A stretch of DNA of 64,000 bases from Streptomyces sp. YPW6 (GTDB taxonomy: Bacteria; Actinomycetota; Actinomycetes; Streptomycetales; Streptomycetaceae). The stretch covers positions 5,925,001 to 5,989,000 of the forward strand of contig NZ_CP076457.1 in assembly GCF_018866325.1 (NCBI RefSeq), read 5' to 3'. The first letter of the stretch is position 1, and every line of letters starts with the position of its first letter. The position numbers and the translations under genes were made by a program. Shown here in pieces: positions 1 through 10,900 of the stretch. Under the pieces are notes generated by a model that saw only the letters and a program-made list of their open reading frames with translations, did not search any database and was not told the origin of the DNA.

Positions 1-1998
1 CCGCAGGGATTCCCAGAACCGGGTGAGATCGTCCCCGCCGGGGTAGCGGCCGCCGACGCCGATGATCGCGACGGCCTCCTCGTAGGGCAGGCCCCCTTCG
101 AGCGTCCCGGCGGAGGCGGAGACCGCCGCCCGGGGGGTGCGGGCCGCCCCGGGCGCCTCCTCGGGAGCCGGGGCGGCGGGGGCCTCGTCGAGTCCCAGCA
201 GCGGACGGAGGGCCCCGGCGTACTGGCCGGCCAGGTGCCGGGCGAGCTCACCGACCGTCCGGTACTCGAAGAAGAGCGTGACGGGCAGCTCCCCGAGACG
301 GTCCTGAAGCCGGGCGGTCAGCTTCTTGATCAGGATCGAGTCGACGCCGATGGTGGAGAACTCCTGGTCGCTGCGGAGCGTCCCCTCCGGAAGCCTCGCG
401 GTGGCCGTGACCAGGCCGAGGAGGTACGTCTCCGTCGCGGCCACCAGGTCCTCGCCGGTCCCGGCCGCGCTCGTCCCGGCCGGTTGCCGGACCGGGGCGG
501 GCGTCCCGGCGGACAGCCCCGACACCCAGGACCCGATGCGTTCGGCATCCCCGTGGACGACCACGGTCTCCGGTTCGCCGCACGCGATCGCGTGCGACAG
601 GGACCGCAGCCCCGCTTCGGTCGGCATGGGGTCCATGCCCTGCGTCTCCTTGAGCACCGAGCGGTTCTCGGCGGATATCTCCATGCCGCCCTCGGCCCAC
701 AGGGGCCAGGCGACGGCGAGGGACGCGCCGCTGCGCGAACCGTCCGCCACCCGGCGGGCGCGGGTCTCCGCGAGCGCGCCGAGGGCCCGGTTGGCAGCGG
801 CGTAGTCGGACTGTCCCGCGGCACCGGAGTAGGCCGACGTGGAGGAGAACAGCACGAAGAAGTCGAGCGGCAGGCCGGACGTCGCCCGGTCCAGGTGCGC
901 GGCGCCGTCGAGCTTCACCGACAGCACCCGGCGCGCGGACTCCGTCTCCTTGTTCACCAGGTAGGCGTCCTCGTTGAGCCCCGCCGAGTGCAGCACCCCG
1001 TCCAGACCGCCGAACTCGCGCTCGGCGACGGCGACCGCCTCCCCCACGTCCTCACGGCGGGTGACGTCGCCGCGCACGTACACGACCCGGGCGCCGCTTT
1101 GCTCCATGGCCCGGAACTCCGCGAGCTGCCCGGCGTCCGCCTCGGAGCGGCCGGTGAGCAGCAGCCGGGCACGGTGGTCGCGGGCCAGCGACGCCGCGAT
1201 CCGCAGCCCGATGCCCTTGCCGCCGCCGGTGATGAGATAGCGGCCGCCCTCGCGGAAGACCGGGGCGGACGGAGCCTCGGACGTACGGCCCCGGGGACGC
1301 AGGACCCGCACCTCGCGGCCGGCCGCGCCGTGGCGGACCTCGGCGAGACCCGGGCGCGCGGCGGACAGTTCGGCCAGGGCGACCCGGAGGGGCCCGTCGG
1401 CCCAGGCGGGAACCTCGTCGACCTGGACGGACACCGCTGTCAGACGCCGGTCCTCGGCCGCCAGGACCTGAGCGAACGCGCCGAGTGCCGGGCCCAGTTC
1501 GGGACGCGCCCGGCCGGTCACGAGGAACGCGACCGGCAGGGGGCCCGCCGCGCGGTCGGCGATGAGCGCGCGCACGGCCGGAAGGGCCAGCTCCACGGCG
1601 TCCTTCGGCCCCGTCGTGTCCGCGGGGAGGTCGAAGACCAGTCCTCGCGGGCGGATGCCGCGAGCACGCAGGTCCGCCAGGTACGCGGTCCAGGACGCGG
1701 CGTCGCCCGTCAGGTCGCGGCCCACCCGTGCCACCCGGGCTCCGGGGGGCGTGGCGGGCCGGTCCGCCGCGTCGCCGGCCGTGACCACCAGCACGTCGTG
1801 GGCGGCCGCCTCGGCCCGGTCGGCGGGCTCGGCGGCGGGCTCCCAGACCGGGGCGAAGGTGACGAGCTCGCCCGGCCGCCGGGCGGCGGGGGACTGCGCG
1901 GTGCGGGCGAGCAGCCGGCCGGCGACCTCCGGGTCGAGCTGCCCGTTGCGGACACGCTCCAGGACCAGGCGGCGGACCGTCTCGGTGTTCGGATTCAT
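1..1998 (-). CDS. Trans-AT polyketide synthase, N-terminal part (KR-ACP-KS...), runs off window
   Basis: The gene starts with ATG at 1998, overlapping the stop of the upstream synthase by ATGA, so the two are translationally coupled. The visible part is a ketoreductase (about residues 100-500) with the NADPH loop GGGKGIG and the catalytic Ser (FSSTS), Tyr (SDYAAAN) and Lys (SVKLDG). An acyl carrier protein follows (about 515-600, phosphopantetheine Ser in GVDSILI), then the first residues of a ketosynthase (AIIGVGGRYPGG). There is no AT domain. Because the upstream protein ends in a KS, the KS//KR-ACP module is split across two polypeptides, as is common in trans-AT systems. The rest of the protein lies outside the window. 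Confidence 0.93.
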   Translation of the reverse strand, partial: MNPNTETVRRLVLERVRNGQLDPEVAGRLLARTAQSPAARRPGELVTFAPVWEPAAEPADRAEAAAHDVLVVTAGDAADRPATPPGARVARVGRDLTGDAASWTAYLADLRARGIRPRGLVFDLPADTTGPKDAVELALPAVRALIADRAAGPLPVAFLVTGRARPELGPALGAFAQVLAAEDRRLTAVSVQVDEVPAWADGPLRVALAELSAARPGLAEVRHGAAGREVRVLRPRGRTSEAPSAPVFREGGRYLITGGGKGIGLRIAASLARDHRARLLLTGRSEADAGQLAEFRAMEQSGARVVYVRGDVTRREDVGEAVAVAEREFGGLDGVLHSAGLNEDAYLVNKETESARRVLSVKLDGAAHLDRATSGLPLDFFVLFSSTSAYSGAAGQSDYAAANRALGALAETRARRVADGSRSGASLAVAWPLWAEGGMEISAENRSVLKETQGMDPMPTEAGLRSLSHAIACGEPETVVVHGDAERIGSWVSGLSAGTPAPVRQPAGTSAAGTGEDLVAATETYLLGLVTATARLPEGTLRSDQEFSTIGVDSILIKKLTARLQDRLGELPVTLFFEYRTVGELARHLAGQYAGALRPLLGLDEAPAAPAPEEAPGAARTPRAAVSASAGTLEGGLPYEEAVAIIGVGGRYPGGDDLTRFWESLR

Positions 1999-4900
1999 CG
2001 TTCCATCCCGTCGTTTCGGACCAGGCGCAGGTCCACGTCGTCCACGGTCAGCTCGCCCCTGCTCAGTGCTTCGAGCTGGGCGACCAACTGCTGGGCTGCC
2101 TCGTCGTCCCCGGTGGCCGGGGCGGCGGGCCCGTCGGTGGTGCCGGTGTCCGTGCCGGTGTCGGCCTCGGCCCAGTAGCGGTCGGGCGCGAAGGGGTAGC
2201 CGGGCAGGCTCACCCGGCGGGCACCGGTCGGGGGGGCCAGGGCGTCGAGCTCCGCTGATCCGGCCCGGCCGGTCGTCCAGTGGCGGGCGAGCGCGCGCGG
2301 ATCGCGGGTGGGCGCGGCGGCGGTCCCGGTGTGCGACGCGCGCCCGGTGAAGAGACCGTCCACGGTGTCTCCGCGGACGTGTCCGCGCAGGGCCGCGACG
2401 AGCCCGCGCAGGTTCCGCGCGACGACGGCCAGCCGCCATTCCATCGCGTCACGTCCGTCGTGCAGGGTGCGGGCCACGGCGCCCGCGGTGAGCGCCGGGT
2501 CGCCCTCGACCCGGTCCGCCAGGGCGCGGGCGGCGTCCTTCAGCCGCTCGGGGCCGCGGGCGGACAGCACGTACACCCGCTCCTGTTCCCGGTCCGTCGC
2601 GCTTTCGGCCGGGGCGTCCGGGGCGTGCGGCGGGTACTCCTCCAGGACCACGTGGGCGTTGGAGCCGCCGAATCCCATGGCGCTGACCGCCGCCCGGCGC
2701 GGCAGCCGCTCGCCCCCCTCACCGACGGGCGCCGCCCAGGCGCGGAGCCGGTCGGCGATCTCGAAGGGGCTGCCGTCGAGATCGAGGAGCGGGTTGGCCT
2801 CGCGGAAGTTGACGCTCGGCGGGATCGCGCCGTGACGCAGCGCCAGCACCGCCTTGGCGACCCCCGCGAGGCCGGCGGCCGCTTCCAGATGGCCCATGTT
2901 GGACTTGATGGAGCCGACGGCGCACCAGGCGTCGACGGGCTGCTCCTCCGGGACCCCGCTGACCTCCGCGAACGCCTTGCGCAGACCGCGCAGTTCGATG
3001 GGGTCGCCCACTTCGGTGCCGGTGCCGTGGGCCTCGACGTACCCGATGGTCCGCGGGTCGGTGCCGGAGCCGCGCAGCACCTGGGAGATGAGCGAGGCCT
3101 GAGCCGCCGGGTTGGGAACCGGCAGGGACTGGGCGCGACCGCCGTGGTTGACGCCGCTGCCGCGCACCAGCGCGTGCACCGTGTCGCCGTCGGCCAGCGC
3201 CCGCGACAGGGGCTTGACGTAGACGGCGACGACGCCCTCGCCGCGGCTGAAGCCGTTCGCCTCACGGTCGAAGGTGTGGCACCTGCCGTCCGGGGAGAGC
3301 GCCCCCATCTGGCCGAGGGCCACGTACATGTCGGGATGGAGCAGGAGATGCACACCGCCCACGATCGCGGTGGCGCATTCGCCGTCCCGGATGGCCCGGA
3401 CCGCCCGGTGCAGTGCCGTCAGCGAGCTGGCGCACGCGGTGTCGACCGCCTCGCTGGGGCCGTGCAGCCCGAGTTCGAAGGAGATGCGGTTCGCGAGCAC
3501 CGTCTTGGCGTTGCCGTTGACGGCGTACGGCTCACGGTAGCGGCCGACGTCCGCCAGATGCGCGGTGTAGTCGTGCGAGGTGGCACCGATGAAGACACCG
3601 GTGTCGGAGCCGTGCAGGGACGACGGGGCGTGCCCGGAGTCCTCGACGGCGTGCCACGCGGTCTGCAGCATCAGGCGCTGCTGGGGGTCCATCACCTCGG
3701 CCTCGCGCCCGGAGATGCCGAAGAACCCGGCGTCGAACTCCGTGACCCCGTCGACGAAGGCGCCCCACTTGCTGTTGGTCTTCCCCTCCTCGCGGTGCGG
3801 GTCGCCGAACAGCGGCCGCCAGTCCCAGCGTTCCGCCGGGACCTGCGTCATGTGGTCGGTGCCGGCCCGGAGGTTGTGCCACAGCTCCTCGCTCGTCCGG
3901 GCGCCCGGCAGGCGGACGGCCATGCCGACGATCGCGACCGGGTCGTCCTCCCCGGCGGGCGGGGCGGCGACCGCGGGTTGCGGCCCGCTCTCCGTCACCG
4001 GCGCGCCCACGAGGCCGGCGCACGCCAGGGGAGCCCGGGTCACGAGGTCCTGGGCGAGGGCGGCGACCGTGCCGGCCTCGTACAGCAGGACCTTCGGGAG
4101 CTTGCCGAAGTCGTCCTCCAGTTCCCGCACCAGCTGGATGGTGCCGAGGGAGTCGACGCCGAGATCGGAGAAGGAGACGTCGTCGCCCACGCCGGCGGCG
4201 GGCACGGAGAGGAACGAGGCGACGACCTCGCGCAGGTGCGCGCGTACGGCCGCTTCGGTGGACGCGGGGGTGTCCGGGACGGCCGCCGGTGGGGCGGGGG
4301 CGCGTTCCCCGGACGCGGGGGCCGTGGCGGCGGGGGCCGTGGCGGTGGCGGTGCCCGGCAGTCCGGCCGCGCGGTCGGCGCCCGCCACGATCACGCACTG
4401 GTCGTTCTCGCCGGCCACGCCGTTGTCGTGGGTCTGGACCCAGCTCGACGTGAACCCCGCCCGTCCCAGTACCTCCTGCCACCGGGAGGGGGCGAGCAGC
4501 GGGGCGCCCGGCAGCCGCTCGTCGTCCTTGCACGTCCACCAGCTGGGGATCATCGCGAACAGCAGGAACTGGTAGTCGATGTTCGAGGTGATCTCGTTCA
4601 GCAGGAGCACCCCGCCGTCGGACAGGAGCCGGCGCAGATGGGCCGCCGAGGAGGTGATGTCCTCCGTCGCGTGCACCACGTTCGACGCGATGAGCAGGTC
4701 GTACGACCCCGCCTCGATGCCCTGGTCGGCCGGATCGCGCTCCAGGTCGAAGCGGGTGAAGACCAGGGGCACACCGGACGCGGCGAACGTGCGCCTGGCC
4801 TGGCGGAAGTAGGAGGCGGAGACGTCGGTGAACGTGTACTCCACCTGCTCCCCGTAGGGTGCGAGCCGCCGGAGCACCGGACCGGTCGTGCCGCCGGTTC

Positions 4901-7900
4901 CCGCGCCGACCTCCAGGATCCGCACGGGCTCTCCGGGGCGCTCGGCCAGACGGTCGCGGACGTAGCCGTCCGCGAGGCGCGCGACCACGGCGTTGTAGTG
5001 GTCGGCGATGGCGTTGCCGGTGTAGATGCGGCTGAGCAGCTCGTCGATCTCGCCGCCGAAGTACAGGTCCAGGGCCGAGGAGCGGCCCGTGACGACGTCC
5101 GGGATGCTCGGCACCACCGCCCGGGCCAGCGCCACATGGTCGGCGACCTCCGGGTGGTCGGCGGCGATCCGGGCGAACTCCACCTCGATGAGGCGGCGTT
5201 CGGCTGCCGCGTCCGGCAGGGGGCGCGGAGCGCCGGTCACCACATCGGCGAGGCGGGTGACGAAGCGCCCGTAGGGCTCCACCGCCGGCAGCCCGCTGAG
5301 GACGTCGGCGCCGGACAGCTCCCGGGTGACCCCGAGGTGCTCACGCACCGCGAGCGCCGCGAGCCGGGCCCCGACCGTGCCGAGCCGCTCCAGGCCGCGC
5401 CGTACGCCGATCGCGTCGTACGCCGACGCGTCCATGAAGGAGCGGGCGGCCGCCAGCGCGCCGGTCACCGGCCCCCCGGCGTCCCCGGCCGGTGCGGAAG
5501 CCCGGACGGGGGCCGGTTGTGGTTCAGGGGCGGCGGTGACCGGGGCCGGGGCGGTCTCGCGAAGCCAGAAGGTCTCACCGCCGAAGGGGAGCCCCGGCAG
5601 GTTCAGCCGGGGGACGTCCCGCAGGGGCGTCCGGTCGAGGTCGCCGTCCGCGGCCCAGCGGCGGGCGGCCGCCAGGGCCCGGGCGTCCGACCCCGCCGCC
5701 GCGCGGACGGTGCCGGCCTCCACCCTTCCCCCGAGGAGCGCGTCGAGTTCGGAGCGCAGCTCATCGGCCGTGCGGGCGACGACGGCGACGCGCGCGGAGT
5801 GGTCCTCACGGCCGTGCTGGAGCGTCGCGGCCACCGCAGTGAGCGACAACTCCCCGGTGATTACCGCACGGTGGCGGCGCAGGACCTCGGGCAGCCGGTC
5901 GGCGGACGGGGCGGAGAACGGCACGACCAGGCTGCTGTCGCCGGCCCGCTCACGGCGGGCCGGCCGCGGGGCCTCTTCGAGCACGATGTGCGCGCCGGCC
6001 CCGCCGAATCCGAAGGAGCTCACCCCGGCCCGGCGTACGGAGCCGGCCCTGGGGCGCCACGCCGAGGTGGCGGACGGAACGGCCAGGAACCCGCTGTCCA
6101 GGCCGAGATAGGGGTTCTCGCGGGTGAAGCCCGGCATCGCGGGGACCACGCCGGTCTCCAGCGAGAGGACCGCCTTGACGACACCGACCACCCCCGCGGC
6201 GCCCTCGGCGTGGCCCAGATGCGCCTTCGCGGTGCCCAGAGCGACCGGCGGCAGCCCGGTCGGGCCGCCGGCCAGGGCACCGCGCAGGCCGTCCACCTCG
6301 ATGGGGTCACCCAGCCTGGTGCCCGTACCGTGCGCCTCCAGGAGCCCCATGGTGTGCACCGGGACGCCCGCGTCCCGCCAGGCCCGCTCGATCAGTTCCG
6401 ACTGACGGTCGGGACGGGGGGCGGTCACGGCGCCCGCGTGCCCGCCGTGGCCGACCGCGGCGCCCTTGATGACGGCACGGACCGGGTCGCCGTCGGCGAG
6501 GGCCGCCCGCAGCGGCTTCAGCAGCACCGCGGCGACGGCCTCGGCCGGCACGTACCCGTCGGCGCTCTCGTCGAAGGCGTGGCAGCGGCCGCTCGGCGAC
6601 AGCGCGCCGGTGCCGGAGAGGGAGAGGTAGTGGCGGGGGGTGAGCATCAGGTTGGCGCCCGCCGCGAACGCCATGGAGCACTCGCCCCGGCGCAGCGACT
6701 CCACCGCCAGCTGGAGGGCGTACAGGGAGGAGGAGCACGCCGTGTCGACGGTCAGGCTCGGTCCGGACAGGTCGAAGTAGTGCGAGGGCCGGTTGGCCGC
6801 CATCGTGGTGGCGATACCCGTGGCGTCGTACGGCCCCGGCTTGCGGTCCCGGGCGATCATCTCCCCCTCGTAGTCGCGGAAGCACTCGCCGACGAAGACG
6901 CCGGTGTCCGAGCCGCGCAGCCGGGGCAGGACGGCCGCGTCCTCGGCGGTCTCGTACAGCACCTCCATCAGCAGCCGTAGTTGCGGGTCCATCGCCTCGG
7001 CCTCGGCGCGCGGGATCCCGAAGAAGGCCGCGTCGAACCGGCTCACGTCGTCGAGGAAGCCGCCCGCCGGGCACTCGGTGGTCCCGGCCGGGCCGTCCGC
7101 GTCCAGGAAGCGGGAGTGGTCCCAGCGGTCCCCGGGGACGTCGCTGACCAGGTCGCGCCCGCTGACGAGCGCCTCCCACAGCTCACGGGCGTCGGCGGCG
7201 CCGGGAAAGCGTCCCGCGAGGCCGATGACGGCGATGTCGCGGTCCGCCGAGGCCACGGCGTCGACGGGCTCCCGGCCCGGCGTCGCTCCCGCGTCCTGAG
7301 CCGCCGCTTCCCCGGAGGCGGCCCGCGGGCCCGGTGCCGTCTCCGTGCCGGGTGCCGTCTCCGTGTCCGCCCGGGCCGTCGGCGCGTCCGCCCGCGCCGT
7401 CTCCGTGTCCGTCGGTGCCGTCGGCGTCCCCCTGAACGAGGCGAACCAGGCGCTCACCGCCGCACTGTTCTCCCGGGCCAGGTGCGCCGCGAGCTCCGGG
7501 ACGCGGGTACAGCGGAAGAAGACCGTGGGCGGCACCTCGATGCCGAGCTGACCGCCCAGCAGCTCGCCGAGCGCGACCACGTCGACCGACGTGAGCCCGA
7601 GTTCCATGAACGTCCAGGTGAACAGTTCCTCGGAGAGGGCCGCCGTCCGCGGGAGCAGGCCCGTCACGGATTCGCCGATCATCGCCTCCAGCTCGGCCGT
7701 CGCATCCGCGCCGGCGGTGCCGGGGGAGTCGGTGGAGCCGTCCGGCACCGGACCGGCGGCGGGGACCGGTGCGCGTCGGCGCTCGGGCCGGATCACCGCG
7801 AGGAGCCGCTCGATCTTCGCCCGGTCGCCCTCGAACACCGCGACCTGCGGGCCGTCGTGGGCCAGACCCGCCTCCAGGGCGGCCAGGCCGTGCGCGGTCC

Positions 7901-10900
7901 CGAGCGGTACCAGGCCGGTGCTGTGGAGGACCTGCGCCTCCACGGCCGGGTTGATGCGCATGCCGCCGTCGTCCCACAGCGGCCAGTTCACCGAGACGCA
8001 GCGGCCCCGGCGTTCGCCGCGCTCGGCCAGGCCTTCGCGCCAGGCGGCGAAGGAGTCCAGGTAGGCGTTGGCGGCGGTGTAGTCGGTCGTGCCGATGGAG
8101 CCGAGCACGGCCGACGTGGACGAGAACAGCACCAGATAGTCGAGCGGCCGGTCGGCGGTCGCCAGATCGAGATTGCGGGCGCCGTCGAACTTCGGGGCGA
8201 GGACACGGCGGATCGAGTCGGGCTTCTTGTTGATCAGCAGGCCGTCCTCGACCACGCCCGCCGTGTGGATCACGCCGGTGACGGTGCCGAAGAGCTCCTC
8301 GGCGATCGCGACCAGACGCCGTACGTCCGCGAGCCGGGTCACATCGGCCTGGACGTAGCGGGCCCGCGAGCCCAGCTCCGCCAGCTCCGCGAGGAACTCG
8401 CGCTGTTCCGGGCCCTCGGGAGAGCGGCCGAACAGCACGAGGTCCGGCCGGGCGGCGAGCGCCATGCGGCGGGCCACGTGACGGGCGATGCCTCCCGTCC
8501 CCCCGCTGATGAGATACGTCCCGCCCGCGCGGGCCAGCGGGGTGCCCGAGGGCAGCGGGGTGGTCGGGGCGAAGCCGCGCACCTCGCGCAGGCCCGTCGC
8601 CGTGTAGCGGACCTCCAGGTCACCGGGGCGGCCGGCCTCCGCGAGCAGCACGTCCGCGGCCCGCGCGGGATCGCTCTGGACGGCGGCGAACCGGACGGAG
8701 CTGAGCGGCAGCTTGGGCTGCTCCAGGCGCAGGCCCCGGGCGAGACCGCCCACGGACGCGTCCGGCGGACACTCCTGCGGGGCGTGGTAGGCGTGCACCA
8801 CGGGCAGCGCGGTGCGGCGGCCCATGGCCCACGCCTGGCAGAGTGCGTACACGGACAGCAGCCCGGTGGGCTGCTCCGGACGGCCCGCCGGATCGGAGCC
8901 GTCGAGATGCCACAGATGCAGCACCGCGCTGGGCACCCGCCCCTCCGCCTGGAGGGCCTTGCGCACCTGCTCGTGATCCGTGGGGGAATCGGGGGCGACG
9001 GTGAAGTGCTCGGCGGAGATCCGTGCGAAGCCCGTGCCGGGGGTCACGAGCACCGCGCCGGTCCGTGCGCGGATCGCCCGGAACCGCTCCTCACCGGTGT
9101 CCAGCACCAGGACCGGGCCGCCGTCGAGACCCACCGTCTCCGCGGGTGCGTCGCGGGGCGCCCAGGCCGGTTCGTACAGCATCACCTGTTCCAGGTCGGC
9201 GAGCGGCACGGTCCCCCGGCCGGGGACGGCGTCGACGGCCTCGGGCCGTGCGGCGGGCGGCGTCCCGGCCGTGCCACCGGGATCCGCGCGGACCGCCTGC
9301 GGCGCGACGGGAGCCGCCTCGGGCGGGGTCACCCAGTGCCGGTCCCCGGCGAACGGGTAGGCGGGCAGGGCGATACGCCGCCCTCCGGGCACCGGGGCCA
9401 GGACGTTCACCGTGCCGTCCGCCCACGCCCGCGCGATCGCGTCCGCCGGACCCGACGGCGGTGCGGCGGGCGACGAGCCGGCTCCCGTACGCCGCGCCGT
9501 GGCACGGAAGTGCGCCACGGCGGGGGTGCGGCCCGCCACGAAGTCCTCCAGCGCGTCGCTGAGTTCGGCGGTCGAGGCGACGACGATGCCGAGCCGCTCG
9601 CCCAGATGCCTGCGCCCCACCGCGAGGGTGTGCGCCACATCGGCGAGGCGGGTACGGGGCTCGGCGCGCAGGGCCGCCGCCAGGTCGCTCGCCCGCCGCG
9701 TCAGCTGTCCGCCGGTGCGGGCGGACAGCGCGACGACCCGGTGGGCCGCCGGATCGGGGGCCGGACCGACCGGCGCGGGCACGTACTCCTCCAGGACGAC
9801 ATGGGCGCCCGAGCCCCCGAACCCGAAGCCGCTGACCGCCGCCCGCAGGGGCAGGGAGCGGCCGGTCTCCGGATCGGTGAGCGGGGTCCACGGCTCCTCG
9901 GCGGCCGGCAGCCGGAACGGCGAGGCGGCGAAGTCGATGTCGGAGTTGGGGTGTTCGGCGTGCGGGGCCGGGACGAGCGTGCGGTGGCGCAGGCACAGCA
10001 GGATCTTGGTGATCGAGGCGAGACCGGCGGCGGCCTCGGTGTGGCCGATGTTCGCCTTCACCGAGCCGATCGCGCAGAAGCCGCGCGCGTCGGTCTCCTT
10101 GCGGAAGGTCCGCGTCAGGGCGTCGACCTCCAGCCGGTCGCCCAGCGCGGTCGCCGCGCCGTGCGCCTCCAGGAGCGTCACCGTCGAGGCCGGAACCCCG
10201 GCCCGGGCCAGGGCGTCCTCCACGACGCGGCTCTGCGCGTCGGGGCTGGTGACGGTGTAGCCCGGCGTACGGCCGGTGTGGTTCACCGCCGAGCCCCGTA
10301 CGACAGCCAGGATCCGGTCCCCGTCCGCCTCGGCGTCGGCCAGCGGCCGTACGATCAGGGCGCCCACGCCGTCCGCCGGCACGTACCCGGAAGCGCCGTC
10401 GCCGAACGGCCGGCTCGTCCCGTCCTTCGACAGCAGCCCGTTGGCCGCCGAGCGCACGTACTTGTACGGGTGCAGCGACAGGCTCGCCCCGCCCACCAGG
10501 GCCGCTCGGCACTCACCGCGCCGGATCGACTCGCACGCCTGGTGCAGGGCGGTCAGCGAGGACGAGCAGGCGGTGTCGACCAGCACGCTGGGGCCGCGGA
10601 AGTCGAAGGCGTGGCTGACCCGGTTGGGTATGCCGCCGAGCCAGCTCAGCGCCACGTCCGTCCCGCCGCCCCGGACGCTCTCCAGACCGTGCAGGTGGTA
10701 GTCGGCCCACATGGACCCGGCGAACACCCCCACCGGTCCCCGGGCCGCGGCGGAGATGGACTCCGGCGTGTACCCGGCGTCCTCCAGGGCCGACCAGGCG
10801 ACCTCCAGGAACTGCCGCTCGTGGGGGTCCATCAGCTTCGCCTGCTGCGGAGGGATGTTGAAGAACAGCGAGTCGAACCGGTCCACGCCGTCGATGAAGC